Assembly: GCF_023898865.1 (NCBI RefSeq)
Contig: NZ_JAGSOV010000084.1
Location: forward strand, 1 to 64,000
DNA length: 64,000 bases
Reading direction: 5' to 3'
Source: Pseudonocardia humida
GTDB lineage: Bacteria > Actinomycetota > Actinomycetes > Mycobacteriales > Pseudonocardiaceae
The notes below the pieces were generated by a model that was not told the origin of the DNA, made no database searches, and saw only the letters and a list, made by a program, of their open reading frames with translations. Shown piece by piece: positions 7,825 through 16,205 of the stretch. The position numbers and the translations under genes are program-made. The number at the start of each line of letters is the position of its first letter. Position 1 is the first letter of the stretch.

Positions 7825-9321
7825 TCACAGGGCTCCCGCCAGGCGGTAGTAGGCCTGGTTCCAGCGCAGCTCGCGGGTGAAGCGGCGGGAGTCGGTGTCC
7901 TCGTCGATCACCAGGAGTTCCGTGCTCGCCAGCTCGGCGAGGTCGGCGACCTCCTCGGTGCCCAGCGCCGTCGACAGCACCGTGTGGTGCGGCCCGCCGG
8001 CCAGGATCCACGTCTCGGACGCCGTGCGGAGGTTCGGTCGCGGCTCCCAGACCGCACGGGCGACGGGGAGGCGGGGCAGCGGCTCGTCGGCGGGGACGAC
8101 GTCGATCTCGTTGAGCACCAGCCGGAACCGGTCGCCCATGTCGGACATGCCGACGACGAAGCCGGGGCCGGTGGCGGCGTCGAAGACCATCCGGACCGGG
8201 TCCTCGCGGTCGCCGATGCCCAGCGGGTGGATCTCCACCTTCGGGGTGCCCGCGGCGATCGACGGGCAGACCTCCAGCATGTGCGCGCCGAGCACCTTCG
8301 GCGCGCCCGGGCCCAGGTGGTAGGTGTAGTCCTCCATGAACGACGTGCCGCCCGGCAGGCCCTGGCCGGCGACCTTGAGGGTGCGCAGCAGGGTCGCGGT
8401 CTTCCAGTCGCCCTCGCCCGCGAAGCCGTAGCCCTCGGCCATCAGCCGCTGCACGGCCATCCCGGGCAGCTGGCGCAGGGCGCCGAGGTCCTCGAAGTTG
8501 GTGGTGAACGCGCGGGCGCCGGCGGCCTCCAGCAGGGCGCGCAGGCCCAGCTCGATGCGGGCGGAGTAGCGCAGCGAGTCGTGGCGGTCGCCGCCCTTGC
8601 GCAGCTCGGGGGCCACGTCGTACCGGTCGTCGTACTCGACGACGAGCCGGTCGACCTCGGCGTCGGTGGCGGCGTGCACGGCGTCGGCGAGGTCGGTGAC
8701 GGCGTAGCCGTTGACCGTGACGCCCCAGCGCCACTGCGCCTCGGTGCGGTCGCCCTCGGTCACCGCGACGTCGCGCATGGTGTCGCCGAAGCGGGCCAGC
8801 CGCAGCGAGCGCACCTCCGACCAGCCCAGCGCGGCGCGGACCCACGCCGACGTGCGCGCGGCCACCGCCGGGTCGCTGACGTGCCCGGCGACGATCTTGC
8901 GCACCACGCCCATGCGGGCCTGGATGTAGCCGAACTCCCGGTCGCCGTGGGCGGCCTGGTTCAGGTTCATGAAGTCCATGTCGATCGTGGACCACGGCAG
9001 TTCCAGGTTGGCCTGGGTGTGCAGGTGCAGCAGCGGCTTGCGCAGCGCGTCCAGCCCGTGGATCCACATCCGGGCGGGGGAGAAGGTGTGCATCCAGGCC
9101 GTGACGCCGACGCAGTCGGGGTCGGAGTTGGCGGCGAGCATCATCCGGTGGATGCCATCGGCGTCGGTCAGCACCGGCTGCCAGACCACCTCGACCGGCA
9201 GCCCGTCGCCGAGCGCGTCGGCCAGCGCGGTGGCGATCTCCTTGGACTGGCCGGCGACCTGCTCCAGCGTCTCCGGCCCGTAGAGCCCCTGGCTTCCGGT
9301 GAGGAACCAGATCTGCTTCAC
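7825..9321 (-). CDS. araA: L-arabinose isomerase
   Basis: Converts L-arabinose to L-ribulose in the cytoplasm, a Mn-dependent step. The 498-residue product matches the usual length of about 500. It starts MKQIWFLTGSQGLYGPETL, followed by GVTAWMHTFSPARMWI and LHTQANLELPW, with catalytic/metal residues in the FEDLG and HPLGIG regions and a C-terminus beginning WILAGGPHHTVLS. GTG 9321 shares four bases (GTGA) with the araD stop, and an SD-like GGAGG sits nine bases upstream. It is the last gene of araB-araD-araA. Confidence 0.96.
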   Translation of the reverse strand: MKQIWFLTGSQGLYGPETLEQVAGQSKEIATALADALGDGLPVEVVWQPVLTDADGIHRMMLAANSDPDCVGVTAWMHTFSPARMWIHGLDALRKPLLHLHTQANLELPWSTIDMDFMNLNQAAHGDREFGYIQARMGVVRKIVAGHVSDPAVAARTSAWVRAALGWSEVRSLRLARFGDTMRDVAVTEGDRTEAQWRWGVTVNGYAVTDLADAVHAATDAEVDRLVVEYDDRYDVAPELRKGGDRHDSLRYSARIELGLRALLEAAGARAFTTNFEDLGALRQLPGMAVQRLMAEGYGFAGEGDWKTATLLRTLKVAGQGLPGGTSFMEDYTYHLGPGAPKVLGAHMLEVCPSIAAGTPKVEIHPLGIGDREDPVRMVFDAATGPGFVVGMSDMGDRFRLVLNEIDVVPADEPLPRLPVARAVWEPRPNLRTASETWILAGGPHHTVLSTALGTEEVADLAELASTELLVIDEDTDSRRFTRELRWNQAYYRLAGAL

Positions 9322-10013
9322 CGCTGCTGACCTCCCTGTCCGTACACGTTCTGGTAGCGGTCGTGCAGCGCGTCCACATCGTCCTCGGCGATCGGGACCA
9401 GCGGCCCGAGCTGGCGGGCGATGTGGGTGGAGCGCGCCACGTCCTCGCACATCACCGCGGACTTCACCGCGGCCTTGGCGTCGCGGCCGATGGTGAACAC
9501 CCCGTGGTTCTTCATGATCACCGCGGTGGACCGGTGGCCGGCCAGCGTCTCGACGATGCCGCGGCCGATCGAGTCGTCGCCGATGCGGGCGAACGGCCCG
9601 AGCGGGATCTCGCCGCCGAACTCGTCGGCCATCGCCGTCAGCGCGCACGGGATCGACTCGCCGACGGCGGCCCACGCGCTGGCGTAGGTGGAGTGGGTGT
9701 GCACCACCCCGCCGACGTCGGGGCGGTGGCGGTAGACGTAGGCGTGCGCGGCGGTGTCGCTCGACGGCGAGAGCTCGCCCTCGACCAGTTCGCCGTGCAG
9801 GTCGCAGACGACGATGGACGCCGGGGTCAGGTCGTCGTAGGACACCCCGCTCGGCTTGATGACCATCAGGTCGTGGCCGGGCACCCGGGCCGAGACGTTG
9901 CCCGCCGTCCAGACCACCAGGCCGTAGCGGACCAGCTCGCCGTGCAGCGCGGCGACGCGCTCGCGCAGGTCCTCGATGGGACCGCGGGCCGACTCGGGGA
10001 TCGTTGCACTCAT
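9318..10013 (-). CDS. araD: L-ribulose-5-phosphate 4-epimerase
   Basis: Interconverts L-ribulose 5-phosphate and D-xylulose 5-phosphate, feeding the pentose phosphate pathway. At 231 residues it is the normal size for this class II aldolase-fold enzyme. Metal-binding histidines are visible in VVHTHSTYASAWA and in MKNHGVFTIG; the phosphate site is TAGNVSARVPG. ATG 10013 overlaps the araB stop (ATGA), and its own stop overlaps the araA start, so the three genes are tightly coupled. Confidence 0.95.
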   Translation of the reverse strand: MSATIPESARGPIEDLRERVAALHGELVRYGLVVWTAGNVSARVPGHDLMVIKPSGVSYDDLTPASIVVCDLHGELVEGELSPSSDTAAHAYVYRHRPDVGGVVHTHSTYASAWAAVGESIPCALTAMADEFGGEIPLGPFARIGDDSIGRGIVETLAGHRSTAVIMKNHGVFTIGRDAKAAVKSAVMCEDVARSTHIARQLGPLVPIAEDDVDALHDRYQNVYGQGGQQR

Positions 10014-11731
10014 CGGGCCACCGCCTCGCGGCGGATCCGGCGCAACCGGTGCAGCACGTCGTTGCCGCCCGGTCCTTCGCCGCGGCCGAAGTGGTCGTGC
10101 AGGCGGCGGTACTCCTCGTAGAGCGCGTCGTAGGCGGCGGCGCGTTCCGGGTCGGGCCGGTAGGCGGCGCGGTGCACCGAGCCCATGGCCGCGGCCGCGG
10201 CCACGACGTCGGGGTAGGCGCCCGCGGCCACGGCGGCGTGGATCGCCGAGCCGAGCGCCGGGCCCTGCTCCGATCCGATGATCGACAGCGGCAGGTTGCA
10301 GACGTCGGAGTAGATCTGCATGAGCAGCGCGTTCTTCAGTAGCCCCCCGGCGACGATCAGCTCGGTGACCGGCACGCCGGCCGCCTCGAACGACTCGATG
10401 ATCACCCGGGTGCCGAAGGCGGTGGCCTCCAGCAGCGCCCGGTAGGTGTGCTCGGGGCGGGTGGCCAGGGTCTGCCCGACGACGACGGCGGAGAGCTCGT
10501 GGTCGACCAGGACGGAGCGGTTGCCCGAGTGCCAGTCCAGCGCGACCAGCCCGTGCTCGCCGACGGCCTGCTCGGCGGCCAGCTCGGTGAGAAGGGCGTG
10601 CACGTCGATGCCGCGCTCCTCGGCGCGGCGGTGGTACTCCGGGGGCACCGAGGTGTCGACGAACCAGCCGAAGATGTCGCCGACACCGCTCTGGCCCGCC
10701 TCGTAGCCCCACAGCCCGGGCAGGATTCCCCCGTCGACGACCCCGCACATGCCGGGGACCTCGCCGAGCTGGTCGGAGACCATGACGTGGCAGGTGGAGG
10801 TGCCCATGATCGCGACCATCCGGCCCGGCTCGACGGCCTGCGCCGCCGGGACGGTGACGTGCGCGTCGACGTTGCCGACGGCCACGGCGACGCCCTCGGG
10901 CAGCCCCGTCCACGCGGCGGCCTCGGCGGTGAGCCCGCCGGCCCGGGCGCCCAGCTCGCCGATGGGGTGCTCCAGCTTGTCGGTGACGAAGTCGGCGAAG
11001 CGGGGGTCGAGCGCGGCCAGGTACTCGGCGTCGGGGTAGCGCCCGTCCTGGCGGATGCCCTTGTAGCCTGCGGTGCAGGCGTTGCGGACGTAGGTGCCGC
11101 ACAGCTTCCAGACGATCCAGTCGGCGGCCTCGACCCAGCGCTCGGTGCGCGCGTAGGTGTCGGGGTCCTCCTCCAGCAGCTGCAGCGCCTTGGCGAACTC
11201 CCACTCGCTGGAGATCCGGCCGCCGTAGCGGGCCAGCCACGCCTCGCCGCGCTGCTCGGCGACCGCGGTGATCCGGTCGGCCTGGCCCTGCGCGGAGTGG
11301 TGCTTCCACAGCTTGGGGTAGGCGTGCGGGCGGTCGGCCAGCTCGGGCAGCTCGCAGAGCGGGGTGCCGTCGGCCAGCGTGGGCAGCACGGTGCAGGCGG
11401 TGAAGTCGGTGGCCACGCCGATCACCGCGGACGGGTCGACGCCGGCCGCGGCGACGGCCTTGGGCACGGCGGTGGTGAGCACCTCGACCCAGTCGGCGGG
11501 CACCTGCAGGGCCCAGTCCGGGGGCAGGGTGGGACCGCCGCCGGGCAGCTGCCGCTCGACCACGGCGTGCCGGTAGGGGTGCACCGCCGAGGCGAGCTCC
11601 GCGCCGTCGGCGACCCGGACGACCACCGCGCGCCCGGACAACGTCCCGAAGTCGATCCCGACCGCCACCGCGCCGCGCGGATCCACCTCCTGCACGTCCA
11701 CAGGGCCTGGCGCCGGTGCCGAGCTGCTCAC
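10010..11731 (-). CDS. araB: Ribulokinase
   Basis: Phosphorylates L-ribulose with ATP. It belongs to the FGGY carbohydrate kinase family: N-terminal phosphate loop VGIDFGTLSGRAVVV, central GVATDFTACTVLPTL, ATP-site MGTSTCHVM and C-terminal VAGGLLKNALLMQIYSDV with GPALGSAIHAAVAAG. An in-frame GTG occurs at 11764, but GTG 11731 is preceded by GAGGGGG with suitable spacing and gives 573 residues, so I use it. First gene of the ara operon, downstream of the LacI-type regulator gene and its palindrome. Confidence 0.95.
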   Translation of the reverse strand: MSSSAPAPGPVDVQEVDPRGAVAVGIDFGTLSGRAVVVRVADGAELASAVHPYRHAVVERQLPGGGPTLPPDWALQVPADWVEVLTTAVPKAVAAAGVDPSAVIGVATDFTACTVLPTLADGTPLCELPELADRPHAYPKLWKHHSAQGQADRITAVAEQRGEAWLARYGGRISSEWEFAKALQLLEEDPDTYARTERWVEAADWIVWKLCGTYVRNACTAGYKGIRQDGRYPDAEYLAALDPRFADFVTDKLEHPIGELGARAGGLTAEAAAWTGLPEGVAVAVGNVDAHVTVPAAQAVEPGRMVAIMGTSTCHVMVSDQLGEVPGMCGVVDGGILPGLWGYEAGQSGVGDIFGWFVDTSVPPEYHRRAEERGIDVHALLTELAAEQAVGEHGLVALDWHSGNRSVLVDHELSAVVVGQTLATRPEHTYRALLEATAFGTRVIIESFEAAGVPVTELIVAGGLLKNALLMQIYSDVCNLPLSIIGSEQGPALGSAIHAAVAAGAYPDVVAAAAAMGSVHRAAYRPDPERAAAYDALYEEYRRLHDHFGRGEGPGGNDVLHRLRRIRREAVAR

Positions 11732-11756
11732 GGTTGTCCCCCTCGACGAGTTGTGT

Positions 11757-11777
11757 GCGCTCACACGATGTGAGCGC
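11757..11777. promoter_or_regulatory. LacI-type operator in front of araBDA
   Basis: A perfect 9-bp inverted repeat with a 3-base spacer (GCGCTCACA CGA TGTGAGCGC) lies 26 bases upstream of araB and 28 bases after the stop of the LacI-family gene. Alternating purine/pyrimidine arms with a central CG are characteristic of LacI/GalR-family sites. The simplest reading is that the adjacent regulator binds here and represses araBDA until a pentose signal releases it. Confidence 0.72.
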
Positions 11778-11804
11778 TAACAAAGATTGTCAAGGGTCGG
11801 CCAC

Positions 11805-12887
11805 TCAACGGTGTGGCGAGGGGCCCGTGCTCCGTCGCACGACCAGCTCCGTCGGCACGACCGCGGGCGGCCCGGGCCTGATCGCCGGCCCGTCCCCGGG
11901 CCGGATCATGTCCAGCAGCATCCCGACCGCGCGCCGACCCGCCTCGGTGAAGTGCTGGCGGACCGTGGTCAGCGGGGGCCGGAAGAACTCGGCCTCCGGC
12001 ACGTCGTCGAACCCGACCATGCTGACGTCCTCGGGCACCCGGCGCCCGGCCTCGTCCAGGGCGCGCAGCGCCCCCAGCGCCATCGGGTCGTTGGCGGCGA
12101 AGACGGCGCTCAGGTCGGGATCGACGGCGAGCAGCTCGCGCATCGCCGCGTAGCCCGACCCGGCGCTCCAGTCGCCCGCCACCGGCTCGGGCACTCGGCG
12201 CCCGGCCTCCTCGAGGGTGGCCCGCCACCCCTCGGTGCGCCATTCCGCGTCGAGCCAGCCGCGCGGCCCGGCCAGGTGGTGCACGGTGCGGTGGCCGAGG
12301 TCGAGCAGGTGGCGGGTGGCCGCGGCGGCCCCGCCGCGCTGGTCGATGCCGACGGCGGGTTGGCCGGGGCGGGCCTGCTCGTCGCCGGCGGCGATCGGGC
12401 CCGACCCGCCGCCGTGCACGCCCCCGACCAGGACGGCGGGCAGCCCGCGCAGCTCGGTGCTCAGCGCCTCCACCGCGTCGTGCCGGGGCGCGATCGCCAC
12501 GATCCCCTCCACGGACTGGTCCTGCAGCCGGGCCAGCGCCCGCACGACCTCGTCGGAGGTGGCCTGCTCGGCCACCGCGATGCTGACGCCGAGCCCGACG
12601 GAGCCCGCGGCCTGCTCGATGCTGTAGAGCGTCGAGACCGGGCCGTAGCGCACGGTGTCGAACGTGATCACCCCGAGGGTGCCGGAGCGGCGCATCGCCA
12701 GCGCCCTGGCCACCCCGTTGCGCCGGTAGCCCAGCTGCTCCATGGCGGCCATCACCTTGGCCCTGGTCGGCTCGCTGACGTGCGGCGAGCCGTTGACCAC
12801 CCGGGAGACGGTCTGATGGGAGACCCCGGCCAGCCGGGCGACGTCGGTCATCACCGGGGCGGGGTCGGACGAGCGCATGGGCACCAT
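11805..12887 (-). CDS. LacI-family transcriptional regulator, probable arabinose repressor
   Basis: A 360-residue LacI/GalR regulator. The N-terminal helix-turn-helix reads MTDVARLAGVSHQTVSRVVN (about 13-32) with the hinge helix NGVARALAMRRS after it. The periplasmic-binding-protein-like effector domain covers about 70-350 and shows the family's AVFAANDPMALGALRALDEAG and DVSMVGFDD motifs. ATG 12887 is chosen; an ATG at 12878 is also possible. It lies directly upstream of araB on the same strand with a palindromic operator in the gap, so it most likely controls the ara operon and perhaps itself. Confidence 0.9.
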   Translation of the reverse strand: MVPMRSSDPAPVMTDVARLAGVSHQTVSRVVNGSPHVSEPTRAKVMAAMEQLGYRRNGVARALAMRRSGTLGVITFDTVRYGPVSTLYSIEQAAGSVGLGVSIAVAEQATSDEVVRALARLQDQSVEGIVAIAPRHDAVEALSTELRGLPAVLVGGVHGGGSGPIAAGDEQARPGQPAVGIDQRGGAAAATRHLLDLGHRTVHHLAGPRGWLDAEWRTEGWRATLEEAGRRVPEPVAGDWSAGSGYAAMRELLAVDPDLSAVFAANDPMALGALRALDEAGRRVPEDVSMVGFDDVPEAEFFRPPLTTVRQHFTEAGRRAVGMLLDMIRPGDGPAIRPGPPAVVPTELVVRRSTGPSPHR

Positions 12888-13019
12888 GCTGCCCCATCCG
12901 GAGGACCACCAGACACGCCTGGTCGCCAGTGGACGGTGCCGGCGGGGCGCGACGCACTCGAACGACCCTGATCCACCGGTCGGAACGGCCCCGGGCGCGC
13001 CGGTGGATAGCCTGCGGCG

Positions 13020-14525
13020 GTGAGCGCCCACCCCGACCGGTCCGCCAGGTCGCCCGGGGCCGACGAGCAGGGCGCCGGCCTGGCCGCCAGCCCCTACCGC
13101 GCCGACCGCGACCGCATCGCCGCCTCGCCGTTCTTCGCCCGCCTGGCCGGCGTCACCCAGGTCGTCAGCCCCAACGGGGCCGGCCTGCTGCTGCACAACC
13201 GGCTCACCCACTCGCTGCAGGTGGCCCAGGTGGCCAGGGCGATCGCCGAGCACCTCGGCGCCGACCCCGCCGCGGCCGCCGAGGTGGAGCGGTTGGGCGG
13301 CTGCGACCCCGACGTCGTGGAGGCCGCCGCGCTCGCGCACGACCTCGGTCACCCGCCGTTCGGGCACCTCGGCGAGCAGGTGCTCGACCGGCTCGCGCGC
13401 GAGCGGCTGGGGCTGGCCGACGGGTTCGAGGGCAACGCCCAGAGCTTCCGCATCGTCACCACCATCGACCTGCACGGGCCCGGCTCGTCCGGGCTCGGGC
13501 TGACCGCGGCCGTCCGCGCGGCGATCCTGAAGTACCCGTGGGCGCGCCTGGCCCACCCCGACCCGCACCCCAGCACCGCGGCGCTGCCCCCGCGCGGCGG
13601 CGGCCCGGCGCCGGGCGCCGAGCAGGCCGGGTCGGCCAAGTTCTCGGCCTACCTGACCGAGCTGGACGAGCTGGCCGCGAGCCGGGCGCCGTTCCCCGTC
13701 GGGCCCTGGCAGCAGACGGTCGAGGCGGCGGTCATGGACACCGCCGACGACGTCGCCTACGCCATCCACGACCTGGAGGACTTCCACCGGGTCGGGGTGC
13801 TGCAGCAGGCCGGGGTGGCCACCGAGCTGCGGTGCTGGCAGGAGAACCGCGACGCGCAGGGCGTGGGCCCGTCGGGCGGTCCGGGCAGCGCGCTGGAGCG
13901 GCTGCGGCGGCGGATGGCCGAGCGCGACGGCTGGGCCTTCGACGCCGATGCCTTCGCGGCCGCCGTCGCCCGGGTGCGCGCCGAGCTGGCCGACAGCCTG
14001 CTGATCACCCCGTTCGACGGCTCGATGGCCGCCGAGCGCGCCGTCGCCGAGTTCTCGGCCCGCTGGACGTCGCGGCTGGTCGGCGGGGTGCGCGTGCTGC
14101 GCGACCCGCCGGTGCGCGCCTCGCACGTCGCGCTCGGCGTCGAGCAGTGGCACGAGGTGTCGGTGCTGAAGTTCGTCCACCAGCACTTCGTGCTGCGCCG
14201 CGCCGACCTCGCCTCCTACCAGCGCGGGCAGGCCACGGTGGTCACCGGCCTGGTCGGCGCGCTGCAGGAGTGGCTCGCCGACAGCCCGGCCGCCGACTCG
14301 CCGGGCCTGCCACCGCGGCTGCACGACCTCGTCGAGCTGGCCCGCGGCGAGTACGCGGGCCTGGGCGAGCGCGGTGTGGTCCCGGCGACCGAGGTGGACC
14401 GGCTGGCCCGCGGTCGGGCGGTAGTGGACTACGTCGCCTCGCTCACCGACGCCCAGGCCGGGGCCCTGCTCGACGTGCTCACCGGGCGCTCGGCCCGGCT
14501 GTGGACCGACGCGATGGCCCTCTGA
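13020..14525 (+). CDS. dgt: dGTPase-like deoxyguanosinetriphosphate triphosphohydrolase
   Basis: A 501-residue HD-domain dNTP triphosphohydrolase, which would release inorganic triphosphate from dGTP and related dNTPs. Motifs: YRADRDRIAASPFFARL, the first HD ligand in NRLTHSLQVAQVAR, the HD pair in AALAHDLGHPPFGHLGE, then EGNAQSFRI and DTADDVAYAIHDLEDF. The insert after HPDP matches the bacterial type 2 dgt family. It begins at GTG 13020, diverging from the LacI-type regulator. The TG-rich end has no clear operon partner. Confidence 0.93.
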   Translation: MSAHPDRSARSPGADEQGAGLAASPYRADRDRIAASPFFARLAGVTQVVSPNGAGLLLHNRLTHSLQVAQVARAIAEHLGADPAAAAEVERLGGCDPDVVEAAALAHDLGHPPFGHLGEQVLDRLARERLGLADGFEGNAQSFRIVTTIDLHGPGSSGLGLTAAVRAAILKYPWARLAHPDPHPSTAALPPRGGGPAPGAEQAGSAKFSAYLTELDELAASRAPFPVGPWQQTVEAAVMDTADDVAYAIHDLEDFHRVGVLQQAGVATELRCWQENRDAQGVGPSGGPGSALERLRRRMAERDGWAFDADAFAAAVARVRAELADSLLITPFDGSMAAERAVAEFSARWTSRLVGGVRVLRDPPVRASHVALGVEQWHEVSVLKFVHQHFVLRRADLASYQRGQATVVTGLVGALQEWLADSPAADSPGLPPRLHDLVELARGEYAGLGERGVVPATEVDRLARGRAVVDYVASLTDAQAGALLDVLTGRSARLWTDAMAL

Positions 14526-14528
14526 GGC

Positions 14529-15053
14529 TCACCCCGCCGCGGTCTCCGCGGCGTCGTCCGCGGCGGACCGGGCGCCGGGGGGCGCGTCGGGCGTCCAGAT
14601 CGTGCCGCGCAGGTCGGAGCCGCGGATCACCTGGATCCGGTAGGGCCGCATGCGCAGCACCCGCAGCCGCGGGTCGTCGGGCGAGCTCCAGAACCGCCCC
14701 AGGTCGTAGCCTGCGCCGGGCGGCGAGGTGCGCGCGTAGAGGTCCCAGACGTGCCGGCGGGTGGCCGGGTCGTCGACCCAGTGGGCGACGGTGTCGACCG
14801 CCACCTGGTTCTGCCGCGGCGACCAGTAGGAGAACGTGGTGTGCGGGTTGGCGGCCAGGTGGGCGTCCTTGACCGGTGTCGGGAAGGTGGCCAGCCAGCC
14901 CACCGGGCTGCCCTCGACCTCCTCCCAGACCGGTATCAGCACCCGCGCGCGGGGGCGTCCCCGCCGGTCGACGGTGGTCATGGTGGCGTAGACGACGTCG
15001 CCGACGTAGGCCTCGAACTGCGCGCGGATCCGGTCGAACGGCACGGGGGCCAT
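14529..15053 (-). CDS. Pyridoxamine 5'-phosphate oxidase-family flavin protein
   Basis: A 174-residue split-barrel protein of the PPOX/FMN-binding family. The core VVYATMTTVDRRGRPRARVLIPVWE, then GWLATFPTPVKDAHLAANPH and TTFSYWSPRQNQ, follows the family pattern for cofactor binding. The acidic/alanine C-terminal tail (about 160-174) is probably disordered. ATG 15053 is used because upstream codons are not conserved-looking. It converges with dgt and ends three bases after it. The substrate is not predictable; F420 or FMN could be the cofactor. Confidence 0.78.
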   Translation of the reverse strand: MAPVPFDRIRAQFEAYVGDVVYATMTTVDRRGRPRARVLIPVWEEVEGSPVGWLATFPTPVKDAHLAANPHTTFSYWSPRQNQVAVDTVAHWVDDPATRRHVWDLYARTSPPGAGYDLGRFWSSPDDPRLRVLRMRPYRIQVIRGSDLRGTIWTPDAPPGARSAADDAAETAAG

Positions 15054-15160
15054 GGGTGCTCCTCTGGTCGGTCCCTCCTGGTGGTCGACCGACTGTGCGA
15101 CGCCGCGCGGACCGGCGGAAGACGGCACCGCGCAGTCACCCGGTCACCGCGGGGATACCG

Positions 15161-16174
15161 TCACCGCCGCGGGTCGACGTGCACCTTCGGGCCGGGCCCG
15201 GCGCCGGGCGGGCGTTCGCCGGCCAGCACCGCGGCCGCCTCGTCCAGCCCGACCGTGGCCGCCACCAGCGGGCGCGCGTCGACGGCGCCGCCAGCGTAGG
15301 CCTCGATGGTGCCGGCCAGCCCGGCCGAGGCGCTGAGGACGCCGACCGCGGTGACGTCCTTGAGCACGAGCGCGCGGGTGTCGAGCGTGCTCGGGGCGCT
15401 GGAGAGTCCGATGTAGACGACCCGCTTGCCCGGCTCGACCACGCGCGCCGCGAGCGCGGGCAGCTGCGGCGCGGTCGACGCGTCGACGACGGCGTCGAAC
15501 GGGAGGTCGGGCAGGGTGTCGGCGGTCCAGGTCGAGGTGAAGCCCAGGGAGCGGGCCAGCGCGAGGTCGCGGTCGTCGCGGCCCATCAGGTGCACCTCGG
15601 CCCCGCGCGCCCGGCCGAACAGCGCGACCAGCAGCCCGATGGTGCCCGGACCGAGCACGAGCAGCCGGTCGCCCTCGCCCACCTGGGCGGCCCGTACGGC
15701 GCGCAGCGCGTTGCCGCCCGGCTCGACGAGCGCGCCCAGGGTGTCGTCGACGGAGTCGGGCAGGGCGTGCAGGGCCGTGGCGGGCACGGCCACCCTTTCG
15801 GCCAGGGCACCGGGGAAGCCGCCGCGCACGCCGATCTCGAAGCGGTCGGCGCAGACGTGCTGGCGCCCGTCGCGGCAGCGCGCGCACCGCCGGCAGCCCA
15901 GCATGGTGTCGCCGGTGACCCGCCGGCCCAGCCACGACCCGTCGACCCCGGCGCCGACCGCGCCGACCGTCCCGCACCACTCGTGGCCGATCCGGATCGG
16001 GTAGGCGGCCTCGCCGGAGTGCAGGTAGCTCATGTGCCCGGTGAAGAACTCGACGTCGGTGCCGCACAGCCCGACCCGCTCCACGTCGACGACCACCTGG
16101 CCGGGCGCCGCGGGGGGCGGCTCGACCTCCTGGACCTCCGCGCGTCCCGGACCGATGATGACCAGTGCCCTCAC
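15161..16174 (-). CDS. Zinc-dependent alcohol/sugar dehydrogenase (MDR superfamily)
   Basis: A 337-residue medium-chain dehydrogenase. The catalytic zinc motif is VGLCGTDVEFF and GHEWCGTVG; the structural zinc cysteines appear as GCRRCARCRDGRQHVC; the Rossmann fold reads VLGPGTIGLLVALF at about 170. The family includes threonine, sorbitol and galactitol dehydrogenases. GTG 16174 is chosen from the first conserved-looking residues (MRALVIIGPG); no strong SD is visible. It is divergent from the sugar-acid dehydratase gene only 31 bases away, so the pair may share regulation in an oxidative sugar pathway. Confidence 0.85.
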   Translation of the reverse strand: MRALVIIGPGRAEVQEVEPPPAAPGQVVVDVERVGLCGTDVEFFTGHMSYLHSGEAAYPIRIGHEWCGTVGAVGAGVDGSWLGRRVTGDTMLGCRRCARCRDGRQHVCADRFEIGVRGGFPGALAERVAVPATALHALPDSVDDTLGALVEPGGNALRAVRAAQVGEGDRLLVLGPGTIGLLVALFGRARGAEVHLMGRDDRDLALARSLGFTSTWTADTLPDLPFDAVVDASTAPQLPALAARVVEPGKRVVYIGLSSAPSTLDTRALVLKDVTAVGVLSASAGLAGTIEAYAGGAVDARPLVAATVGLDEAAAVLAGERPPGAGPGPKVHVDPRR

Positions 16175-16205
16175 CGGCACAGGTCTACCGGACGGAGTCA
16201 TCGCA

